A stretch of 64,000 nucleotides of DNA, from assembly GCA_900491605.1 (NCBI GenBank), contig UESW01005042.1, positions 179,063 through 243,062 of the forward strand, given 5' to 3'. This DNA is from Calamus simplicifolius (lineage: Eukaryota > Streptophyta > Magnoliopsida > Arecales > Arecaceae). Within the stretch, counting starts at the first letter, position 1. Every line of letters begins with the position of its first letter. A model generated the notes under the pieces. That model was not told where the DNA came from. It did no database searches and saw only the letters and a list, made by a program, of their open reading frames with translations. Positions 52,251 to 62,471 of this stretch are shown piece by piece. Position numbers and translations under genes: made by a program.

Positions 52251-53646
52251 ATGGATCGTAGGACCATTAGAGAGGGTAAGAGACCAATGGTAGAGTTATC
52301 CCCTTCCCCGAGGAGGACCACACTTTGTCAGTCAGTCGAGCTCCTCGGCCGTTAGGTGGAATCACCATTCGCGAGTGGTTGGCGGTGAGCAGCCAACCAT
52401 CTACCCAAATCTCCCTGGTGAGAGCTGTTCCTCTTTCCTCCTTGTGTCCAGTACCTCCTCTTGCGGTTGGTTCTGATTCGGCAGGGCCGGGGGGATCGCC
52501 TCCACCATTACCCCCGAGGAGGCAGAGGCCCTTAGGGTCATGTATAGGGTTCCCGACTTTATCCGCCTATCCGTACCGGGACCCAAAGATAGCGTGAGCT
52601 TCGCCCTCCCCGATCGGGTCACTCTGTACGAGGAGTTCTTCCAGTGCAAACTGCGGCTTCCCTTCCACCCCTTCTTTTTGAACCTGCTAAATGGGTATAG
52701 GTTAGTGCCGGCACAGTTGACTTTGAACTCGATTCGGATCTTCTGTGCCTTCATCATTCTTTGTCATTTCCAGGGCTCTGCAGCCAGTTTGTCTTTGTTT
52801 CAGGCTTTTTACAAGCTCCGCCGCTAAGGTGAGGGGGCTTGATGGTTGTTTACTGCTAGGCCGGGTAGGGCCATTCCCTTAGGTCTTCCATCCAAATCAG
52901 GGGGTGAAAATCCTGATATCTTTTTGCCCATGTGGAGGGTGTAAGGACCGACTGGAGGGAGCCGGATGTCAGCCCCAATGAAAACTCGGCCGTGACCGAT
53001 AGGGATGTGGAGCTCTTCCGCCACCTTTCATCCTGCTAGATCCCTACCTACAAGGATCTCCTGTCCGAGGAGAACTTGTACGAGGCCGAATTGGCCCCGG
53101 CAGCCGGTGAGCACAGAAACCTAGTCTTCTCACCCTTGACCGCGCATTGCCCTTATCCGCTTCATCATTATCATTTCATTTTTTTATATATACTAATATC
53201 TATTTTTTTGTGCAACAATGAAGATTCCCACCGAGAGGCTGGAGGCTGCCATGCGCCAGAAGAGGCTAGCGGCGGGCGAGCAGGCAAGGCCGGCCAAGAG
53301 GGCACGGGGGAGGGCCTAGGCCGAGCCGGCCCAGACCTCGGAACCCTCTGTAGCCTAGGCGCCTGTGGAGGAACCGGCCAGAGAAGTGCTAGCTGAAGAA
53401 GCGGTCCCCGACCCGGCCAGGGCCAAGACAGAAGGAGAGATCCCGACCACCACTAAGGCAGTCGTGGTGGTTCTAGACCCCAAGGAGGACACCCTTGCCG
53501 CCACTGATTTAGCCGAGGTAGGGCAGGTTGCAATTGCAAGTAGCCCTTCGGCTCCCGCCGAGCCGAAGGTGGAGAAGGCTCCCCCGTCCATCGAAGAGGG
53601 GGAGGCAGCCGACAAAAGGCCCGATGCCGAGGCAAGGAGGCCCAGC
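52251..53646 (+). pseudogene. Antisense accessory gene of element C (Transposase_28-like), cut by the Sirevirus
   Basis: The start MDRRTIREGKR is followed by frame breaks. The Transposase_28-type block is open from 52540: RVPDFIRLSVPGP, then YEEFFQCKLRLPFHPF, LNGYRLVPAQLTLNSI. Later exons (about 53040-53106 and from about 53220) are joined across a GTGAGC donor. They encode an Ala/Glu/Pro/Lys-rich low-complexity stretch that ends at the Sirevirus insertion. The coiled-coil C-terminus should continue beyond the right end of the Sirevirus, outside the window. At least two frame changes and two stops are seen. Confidence 0.7.
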
Positions 53647-55202
53647 TGTTGGCCCAGATGGCAACCCAAGAGGGGGGTGAATTGGGTTCTTTTAAAAATT
53701 TAACTCTTTAAAAATAATTAGATTGATGTGAGAGTGCTCAAGTAAACTAAATTAATTAAAGCTAAGTACAAATGAACAAGATAGAGAGAGAGAGATAAAT
53801 GCACGACAAACACAAAGATTTTATAGTGGTTCGATGTATCCCACACCTACGTCCACTCCCAAGCAACACTTAGGTCCACACTATAATCCCACTGATTACA
53901 GTCGAGTTATTTTACAAGCTCACAACTCTAACTTATTGTTTTACCCGGGATCACAACGAACCCAGCTGGTTTTCCGGGCTCACCAGCACACAACCCAAAC
54001 CCAAGCTAACCTTAGCTTGTCCCGAGGTAAACTACCTCCACTAATTCAATCCCCCCAATTGAATTAGCAAATAATAATTTAGAAATAAAGTTTACAATAC
54101 AAAACAGCTCCTTAAATGAGCAAATATGCAATCTAAATAGACAAGGATTAGAAAAGCCTGTTTGAAGCGATTTGAATGTGAGCTTTTCTTCTTTTCCTCT
54201 TCTCTTTTGAATGGTTGAATCAAGCTTCAGCTCTAATTCTTAACAGAAATTTATTGTAGAGAAGTTGACGAAAAGAGGCTTTTGAGCTTCTTCTTTTCTC
54301 TTTTGAAAATCCTCCGAAATTGATCTTTGAAGGCTTTGGATTTCTTTTGAATCTCTCTTCAGAAGATGGATGTAGATTCAGAGATTTCTCTTTGAAAATT
54401 TTCCTCTCTTTTTCACTTGATTTTTTTTGATTTTCTCTTGATTTTCTATCTCTCTTATGTTCTCCTTTTCAAACGAATGAATCCCTCTTTTTATAGATCT
54501 CTTAATCCAAGATTAGGTGAGAAAATAGCCGTTACAAGGTACTTGGATTGTTTCTACACGCAAAGAAATATAGCCATTATAGATTAGGTGGAAAAATGTT
54601 ACCGTTAGAGTCCATTCTGATAATTTGAAAATCCATTCCTGACAGGTTGGAGTCGGCTCCAACTTTAAGGTGTTGGCTCCAAATCGGGTTTCCAAAAATG
54701 GAAATAAAAAGTTCGTTGGGGAGTCGGCTCCGAAAAAGTGATGTATCGGCTCGGTGCATTCAGGTGTCGGCTCCAATATCTGAGGGTGTCGACTCTAACG
54801 ATGTCTTAAAAATACTCTCTCTTCTCAGGTTAGAGTCGGTTCCAGAAATTTCAGGTGTCGGCTCCCGAACTCCATGTGTTTGCTCCAAAACTGACGCAGA
54901 AAGCACTCCTCTGTATCTCAGGTTAGAGTCAGCTCCAGAGTTTTAGGTGTCGACTCCAAACCCATGCCAAAAACTTAGAATTGTTCTGATACACCCTGGT
55001 GTCGGCTCCAGACACAGTAGGTGTCAACTCTAAGTTCTAAACTTAAATATTTTTTATTTAAAACTTAATTCAAAACTAATTTTGTGTATCATTCGAATAA
55101 TTAAACATTCTTAATCCCTGAAACACTTCTCAAATTTATCAGAAATACAATGAATATACTCATTGCTTTTGTTAATCATCAAAATCAATAATTGGATCAA
55201 CA
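53647..55202 (-). repeat. 3' LTR of the Sirevirus
   Basis: It starts TGTTGATCCAATTATTG on the minus strand and ends GGGCCAACA. It has a TATA box CTATAAAAAGAGGG (near 54502-54489) and a dense set of GTCGGCTCC or GTCGACTCC motifs at 54645-55030. It aligns with 62472-64000. Confidence 0.92.
54640..55035 (+). repeat. GTCGGCTCC-motif cluster in the 3' LTR
   Basis: GGTGTCGGCTCC, GAGTCGGCTCC and GGTGTCGACTCC recur about a dozen times at irregular spacing. One site, GTTGGAG-TCGG-CTCCAAC (54646-54663), is a perfect 7-bp inverted repeat. The same cluster is in the other LTR (63460-63855). Confidence 0.85.
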
Positions 55203-55610
55203 ATCTCCCCTTTTTGATGATGATAAAAACATTGAGTATATGCATGATTAATTAATGAAAGTTTCAAAGCAGAGATAAGTTCTCATAGTTAAGCTCCCCC
55301 TGAATGAGATAGCTCCCCTTATGATACTCAAATTAACATCTTCTCTCCCATATCATTAAACTTATGCAATTAAGTTCATTCAAAGCTTGATACCAATTAA
55401 TCAAATTCATTCAATAAGATACCAATTAATCAAATTCATTCAATAAGTTCATTCAATGCTTGATACCAATTAATCAAATTCATTCAATAAGTTCATCAAT
55501 GCATATACAATTATCTTCTCTCCCCCTTTTTTGTTATCAACAAAAAGGTTAAGAAAAGATTCATTTAGATTAAATTAACATCAATCATTCTTTCTCCCTC
55601 TTTATAAAAG
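55203..55610 (-). promoter_or_regulatory. Series of polypurine tracts of the Sirevirus
   Basis: On the minus strand AAAAAGGGGAGAT (55215-55203) touches the LTR. Similar tracts lie at 55304-55291, 55320-55311, 55350-55341, 55532-55515 and near 55605-55590. Multiple purine tracts before the 3' LTR have been described for Sireviruses. Confidence 0.8.
55376..55505. repeat. Short tandem repeat near the Sirevirus 3' end
   Basis: ATACCAATTAATCAAATTCA followed by TTCAATAAG recurs three times with small spacer differences. It lies between purine tracts. Confidence 0.8.
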
Positions 55611-55805
55611 TTTAAACATAATAATCAATAATTTTTGAACAGTATAATGTTAACTCAAAATCCAAGCAATTTAATATCAAAGTTCAACTGTGATATTCAT
55701 TGAATACTAAACATTACAACAAAATGTTCATAATTGCTTCATTACATCACTTACATAATCAAAATGCAAACAATGTCAAAATACATCATAAAGTAAACTA
55801 AAACT

Positions 55806-57194
55806 TTAGTATCCAAATCTGAGAAGTCTCTTAAGCTCTTCTAAGATCTTCTCCATCCCATCCTTTTGTATTTTCATAAATTCATTTAATCTACTATCAA
55901 CAAGACTAGCTGCAATAGTAATCTTCTCATGTAATTCTGCATTACACTTGGAATATATTTCTGAATCACCTCCTATGTCCTTGATCTTGTCAAATATCAA
56001 CCTTATGTCTTCAATCAAAGTGCAAGAAGAGGTGCTCAAGGAAGATTCTATCAAACTAATGTTATCTTCTAAAGTATAGAACTGCTGCCTTATGCTCAAA
56101 AGATGATCTTCAAGATTAGCCTTCATTCTGTTCTCTTCATCCATAAGTAATGATTTTAATTGCTCCATCTGTGCTTCAGAAAAGCCAACAGAGGACTAAA
56201 CAGAAGCTGAAGGAGCAGGTGTAGGAGCAGAAGGTGTTGGACAGCTGGGGCCAGCTGACATATGTCTCACTGAGGGCTCTGCCTCCGAAGTGTCATAGGC
56301 TCCAGTATCCATCTCTACTGTCCTATCATCCATGCTTCCTTTCCTCTCCCAGTTTCCATTGATTTTAATGAATCCCATCCGGTGCAATGTGGCTTTGTTG
56401 TAGTAATCAGTGTGTCTTAAGCTTTTCAGGGGCTCATTATCTAATATGCTAACTCGTAGAAAACCATGGTCAAAATCATGCGGTATGGAAGGGTAGATCT
56501 CTTCTTTCTTCCCACCTCGGCCATGTACCAAATCATCATCCCCGATAGATTGATTGGTTGGCCGGTAACCACTGAGTCCATTACTAGTATGTCCTCTCAG
56601 AAACATACTCGAAATGGATGGTCTTGAGAAACAAAATCCTACTGCAGATGTTGTGTAAAGCCTAAGCTCCAAGGGCAACTGGTTAGCCCTAACTTCCTCA
56701 AATTTTGCAATATCTCTGCCAAGCATTCTAGACAATGCCACTCCTCTATCGCTATGGGCATTAGAAATCATTCCAAAGACAGATATATCTAACAATCTTC
56801 CCAAAATTTTTGAGGTGAGATGAACCCTAGTTCCTCTAACAAAACTAATAAGGCCGCCATCTCCTCTAGAAAGGTTCAAATAGAAATCTTTGACCAAAGC
56901 AGGATAGGTAGGAACGTCTAGAGAACAAACCTTCTCCTAACCCATGTCCTTGATTTGCTTGCCTATGGAGAAGCCCTCATCCTTAAGGAATCCAAAATTA
57001 CCTTCCTACCCATGGTAATCACTCTTCCCACTAAAACATCAACATGAGGAGAAGAAGGACCTGGTATAGCACTGGCATTGAGGACAAAGAAGTGGAATCT
57101 GAGCTAAGCAAGGGCTGATGGGCAGGACGCCTTACTGTCCTCTTCCTTGTCACCACGGGAGCTCCAAAGATCGATCCTCTTCGCTTAGGTGCCA
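55806..57194 (-). pseudogene. Sirevirus env-position ORF (Transposase_32-like domain)
   Basis: The frame starts MAPKRRGSIFGAPVV. The core (56897-56196) reads VKDFYLNLSRGD, then GTRVHLTSKILGRLLDI, the signature of the plant 'putative transposon protein' domain carried by Sirevirus env-position ORFs. The C-terminal part (56168-55806) is a coiled coil with hydrophobic heptads (IRQQFYTLEDNISLIESSL). A break upstream near 57040 and a single TAG at 56198-56196, in frame with both parts, disable it. There is no convincing transmembrane segment, so an envelope role is unproven. Confidence 0.8.
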
Positions 57195-57284
57195 TAGAAT
57201 CCTAGGGAATGGTGGATTTGAGAGATTCTAGGTTTAGGGAGGCTTGGAGGGAGTTTTGAAAAGAGTTTGAAAATGATTGGGAAC

Positions 57285-57490
57285 GAATAGGTATCGACTC
57301 AGCCCTAAAATAGTCAAATTGGGACCACAAGGTGTCGGCTCCCGCAAAGTTGGGTGTCGACTCCAAGTCGCTAACTCAGTTAGCGCTCGAACTGGAGTCA
57401 GCTTCGCAAAAGCAGGTGTCAACTCCAAGGTCTCTGATCGAGAGCGACACAGAAGAGGTGTCGACTCCACTGACTAGGGTGTCGACTCCA
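57285..57490 (+). repeat. Internal GTCGACTCC-motif cluster
   Basis: GGTGTCGGCTCC and GGTGTCGACTCC motifs, as in the LTRs, recur between the RNase H end and the env-position ORF start. About six sites are present. Confidence 0.8.
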
Positions 57491-57689
57491 AGACAGTTTT
57501 AGAAAAAAAATAAGACTTTCAAGGATCTGAAACTTATTAAAAGAATAATCAATAAATAGGATAAAGTTCTTTGAAATGTGGTGAATCAAATGGGTCAAAT
57601 ATCTAGATGAATTGTCCTTAGAATCATGAAAGAATTTTCAAGAAATTGATTGAATTCTAGATAGTCATTCTTAGGGGTTTCAAAATCAT

Positions 57690-59250
57690 TCCAATGGGTC
57701 ACAAATCCCTAACTCTCCTCTAAGATAACAAAATCTCTCTTCACTCAAAGGTTTTGTAAATATGTCAGCTAATTGTTCATCAGTACAAACATAATCAAGA
57801 TAAATGTCATTATTAGCTACATGTTCTCTAATAAAATGATATCTAATTTCAATATGTTTAGTTCTTGAATGTTGTATAGGATTTTTAGTTAAGTTTATTA
57901 CACTAGTGTTATCACATCTAATTGGAGATTTATCAAGTGTTATACCATAATCTTGAAGTTGTCGCTTAATCTAAAGGATTTGAGCATAGCAACTTTCAGC
58001 TGCAACATATTCAGCTTCAGTAGTAGATAATGCAACTAAATTTTACTTTTTGCTAAACCAAGAGATTAAGTTACTTCCTAAAAATTGCATGTACCACTTG
58101 TGCTTTTTCTATCTAGTTTACATCCAGCATAATCAGAATCAGAATATGCAATCAAATTTAATGTTGAGTCTCTAGAATATCATAATCCTACATTTTTAGT
58201 TCCATTTAGATATCTAAGTATTCTTTTTACAGCAATTAAATGAGATTCTTTAGGTTCAGATTGATATCTAGCACATAAACAAACAAAAATATATCAGGTC
58301 TACTTGCAGTTAAGTAAAGTAGAGATCCGATCATACCTCTATAATATTTTTGATCAACTTTCTTACCATCTTTATATTTATCCAATTTGCATGAAGGACT
58401 CATAGGTGTTCCAAGGGGTTTGATTGATTCCATTCCAAACTTTTGAGAATTTCTTTGTGTACTTTGTTTGTTTGATGAAAATCCCCTCTTTTTTTTGTTT
58501 GATTTGTAGTCCTAGGAAGAAGTTGAGTTCTTCCATCATGCTCATCTTCAATTCACCCTGCATTAACCTTGCAAACTCTTGACATAGAAGATCGTTAGTA
58601 GCACCTAATACAATATCTACATAAATTTGTACTACCAATAAATCTTTATCTTTTCTTTTAAAAATAGTTTTATCTATATTTCCTCTAGTAAAATCATTTT
58701 TAATTAAAAATTTGCTTAATCTATCATACCAAGCTCTAGGTGCTTGTTTTAAACCATAAAGTGCTTTGTGTAATTTAAAAACATGATTTAAAAATTCATG
58801 ATCTTCAAAACCTGTGGTTGTTCTACAAAAACTTTTTCATTTATAAAACCATTTAAAAATGCACTTTTAACATCCATTTAAAATAAGTTGATGTTCATAT
58901 GACATGCAAATGCAAGTAATAGTCTAATTGCTTCTAATCTAGCTACAGGTGCAAAGGTTTCATCAAAATTAATTCCTTCTTCTTGATTATATCCTTTTAC
59001 AACTAATCTAGCTTTATTTCTAATTACTATTTATTTTCATCTAATTTATTTCTAGATACCCATTTAGATCCTATAACAGAATGACCTTTGGGTCTATCAA
59101 CTAAGGACCATACATTATTCCTAGTAAATTGATTTAATTCTATTGCATAGCTAACATTCAATTACTATCTTTTTAGCTTCTTCAATAGTTTTAGGTTCAA
59201 TTTGAGATACAAATGCAAGATGATTATTGATATTTCTCATTGATGATCTA
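57690..59250 (-). pseudogene. Sirevirus reverse transcriptase and RNase H
   Basis: The minus strand shows decayed reverse-transcriptase blocks: an LDVKSAFLNG-like region near 58870-58850, then VQIYVDIVLGATND at 58635-58590, where the usual second Asp of YVDD is replaced. The thumb stretch FFLGLQIKQ-GIFI and a SLLYLTASRPDI connection follow. RNase H shows a SDYAGC-like piece near 58130, an ALSTTEAEYVAA piece near 58030, and the end piece with ADIFTKPL near 57750. Stops and frame changes are frequent. Confidence 0.8.
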
Positions 59251-60320
59251 GTTCTTACACCTTGAGATGGATCGCCTATAATCAATTCTTTTGGATGACC
59301 ATAAGCATATCTCCAATCTTTAGAAAGATCTACCTCATTATGATTAGTATCAATAGCATCAACCCTTGGAGAATCATTATCTTTAGCTTCTTATTTATGA
59401 TCTGAAGATACATCTATATTTAATTTTTTAATATCTCTCTTAAGCAAATTTGTATCTTCCTCATCATCAATCTTTTCTAAACTTGATGCTAAAGACTCAT
59501 CAAATACTATATGAATTGATTCTTCTACAATTAAATACTTCTTGTTAAATATTCTATAGGCTTTACTATATGTTGAATATCCTAAGAATATGCCTTCATC
59601 AGATTTTGCATCAAACTTCCCAAGATTGTCTTTACCATTATTATGAATAAAACATTTGCAACCAAATACATGAAAATAACTAATGTTTGGTTTCCTATTA
59701 TGCCCTAATTGTCTTTTTAAGGATTGGTCTAATTAGGGCTCTATTTAGGATGTAACATGTCGTGTTTATAGCTTCCGCCTAGAAATACTTTGGGAGTTGG
59801 CTTTCACATAGCATGGTATGGGCCATGTCTTCTAAAGTCCTATTCTTCTTTCTACGACTTCATTTTGTTGGGGTATCCTAAGTGCAGAAAAATTATGATG
59901 AATGTCATTTTCAATACAGAAGTTTTCAAATTAATGATTTTCAAATTTTGTGCCATGATCACTTCTAAGAGACACTATGGTGTTGTTTTTCTCATTTGTA
60001 ACTTTCTTGAAGAAGTTCAGGAATATAGAGAAAGTCTCATCTTTGTGAGCTAAAAATAATACTCAAGTATATCTAGAGTAATCCTCTACTATCACAAGAC
60101 CATATTTTTTCCTCCTAAACTAGTGGTTCTAGTAGGTCCATATGAAGTAGTTCAAGTGGCCTAGAAGTGGAAACAATATTTTTAGATTTAAAAGAATTTC
60201 TAGTTTGTTTTCTAAATTGACATGCATCACAAATTCTGTTATTTTCAAAATCTAACTTTGGTAGTCCTTTAACTAAATCCATTCTAATTAATTTTGAAAT
60301 TAAGTGTGCTTGCATGACCT
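59251..60320 (-). pseudogene. Sirevirus integrase
   Basis: The zinc-binding pre-integrase end (ICDACQFRKQTRNSF near 60230-60180) and the core start with LELLHMDLL (60150-60120) are readable. Core motifs downstream are fragmented by stops and frame changes. Confidence 0.7.
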
Positions 60321-60870
60321 AATCTACGATGTCATAGCCATCCAATCTCATTTATATTAGTATTATCAGCAACTAAGCAATGATTACTAGTAGACAAATT
60401 GTCTAAATCAATTAAGTATACATTGCCATTTCTATATCCAATAAATATAATGCTATTATTAATGGGATTAGAAACAATGCAGATAGAAGCTTCAAATGAA
60501 ACTTTGAAACCTTTATCATACAATTGGCTAATGCTAATTAAATTATGCTTTAAACCATCAACATATAAAACATTCTCAATAAAGGTGGATGGAGTTATTT
60601 GAATTTTACCAAGGCCCATAATTTAACCTTTGCCATTGTCTCCAAAAGTAACAACTCCTCCTCTTTTATCTTCAAGGGTGATGAATTGATCCTTATCACC
60701 CATCATGTACCTTGAGCAGCCACTATCAAGTACTACTTTCTTTTTGATGCTTTGGCCGCAAGACACTCCTGCAAGATAATCAAATCTTATGTTTAGGTAT
60801 CCAAGCTTTTTTAGGTCCTTCATGGTTAGTAGCAATAAATATTGTTCCTTTTGAAACCCATATTTTCTTT
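60321..60870 (-). pseudogene. Sirevirus aspartic protease and pre-integrase linker
   Basis: KVVLDSGCSRYMMGDKDQF with the DSG catalytic triad (about 60730-60675) is followed by GGVVTFGDNGKG. The linker VLYVDGLKHNLISISQL-DKG (about 60580-60510) matches Copia proteases of the Sirevirus branch. Confidence 0.85.
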
Positions 60871-60879
60871 TCTTTAGTC

Positions 60880-62410
60880 ATTAAATTCTTATTAGATTTT
60901 TTAAAATTTCATTCATAAGATTTATGTCCTTTCTTGTTGCAATGATAACATAAAAAATATTTTTGATAGATTTCTTAAAGAAATTATTTACATATTTTTG
61001 TTTTATATTAGATCTATATCCTAATCCAGCTTTATCAAATACAGCTCTTTGATTACTTAAAAGTAAATTTAGTTTTTCTAAGCTACATGTGAACTTATCA
61101 ACAATACTCTTATATTTATCAATTTCTTTCTTTAAATTAATGTTTTCATTGAAATTGATTCTTTTTCTTTTAGAAAACCTTTCTTTTTCAGCTTTTAAAT
61201 ATTTAATTTCAAGAGTTAATTCATTTTTCTCTTTAAGAAGATTTAAATTTTTAGTTTTAAAGATTTGTTTTTCATTCTCAAAATTTGAAATCACTAACTA
61301 ACTCATTAAATGCATCATACAGTTCATCAAATGTAAAATCATGAGTTTCAGAACTTACCTTATCGTCGTTTGTCGTAAAGCAAATATTTGCAACTTCTTT
61401 TTGTTCTTCTTCGAAAAAGATTCTTCGCTATCACTCCATGTTGCAACATATACTTTTTCTTCTTCTTGTAACCCTTCTTTAATTGAGGACACTCATATCT
61501 GAAATCCCCGCTTCTTACACTCATAACATGGGTTCTTTTCTTTTTCTTTGTCCTTCTCTTTCTCCCTTTCTCCTTTCATTTTTGTTCCAAACTTTTTCTT
61601 ATGGAAGGGTCTCCTTCTTTGCATAAATTTCTTAAATTTTCTAGCAAGGAGAGCTATCTCATCATCATCATCATCATCCTCCTCATCACTGCTGCTTTCT
61701 TTATTTTCTGCAACCTTAAGAGCTATCGTTCTCTTCTTTTTGACCTCTTCCTCTTAATGTTGTCTCATTGTTAGTTTATGGGTCATCAAGGATCCAAGTA
61801 GCTCCTCAAAGGTAGAGCATTTAAGTCTTTTGCTTCTTGGATTGCAGTCACCTTGGCTTCTCATGACCTTAGAAGAGACCTAAGAGTTTTGTGCACCAAT
61901 TCAGAATTAGTATAAGTTTTTCCAAGGCTTTTCAAACCATTCACAATATGAGTGAATCTAGTGTACATGCATGTAATTATTTCAGTTTGTTCTATGCTAA
62001 ACAATTCATATTTGCACTAAAATATTAATTTTAGATTCTTTAACTTGATTAGTACCCTCATGGATAACTTCTAATCTATCCCAAATTTCTTTTGCAAAAA
62101 TACAAGTAGAGATGCGGTTAACTCATTAGCATCTAAAGAATAGTACAAAAATTCATGGCTTTAGCATTGAGCTAAGCCAACTTCTTATCATGTTCATCCC
62201 ATTATGTTTCGGCTTAGGAATCACCATGTTATCTACTCTTATTGTGGGTATGTGAGGACCATTTACTATGATGCTCCATAGGTCATAGTCAAGTGCTTGA
62301 ATAAACATTTTTCATTCTAGCGTTCCAATAACATAATTTGTACCATTAAATAAAGAAGGTCGATTAGTGGATTGACCTTCTGAAAAAGATGATCCAACTT
62401 GAGCTACCAT
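60880..62410 (-). pseudogene. gag: Sirevirus gag
   Basis: The frame starts at an ATG 49 bases after the primer site (MVAQVGSSFSEGQS). A capsid-like part with many stops follows. The zinc-knuckle region reads CYECKKRG near 61530 and is then broken by a frame change. A long Asp-rich run precedes the Lys-rich stretch near 61670-61560. The C-terminal Lys/Glu/Leu-rich coiled coil is open at 61294-60881. Confidence 0.75.
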
Positions 62411-62458
62411 TTAGATCTTTGACTCTTGATCATTAGATCAAATTTAAATGAGCACAAG

Positions 62459-62470
62459 CTCTGATACCAA
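62459..62470 (-). promoter_or_regulatory. Primer-binding site of the Sirevirus
   Basis: The minus strand reads TGGTATCAGAGC two bases after the 5' LTR end GGGCCAACA. Confidence 0.92.
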
Positions 62471-62471
62471 T

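Larger units (their letters stand above)
50315..53646 (-). mobile_element. Element C: Tat-lineage element, 3' part (continues beyond the nested Sirevirus)
   Basis: It has an LTR (50315-51671), a purine tract, and an antisense accessory gene (from 52251, plus strand) cut at 53646 by the Sirevirus LTR. The orientation (LTR on the left, antisense gene on the plus strand) places gag-pol on the minus strand to the right, beyond the window. Confidence 0.82.
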
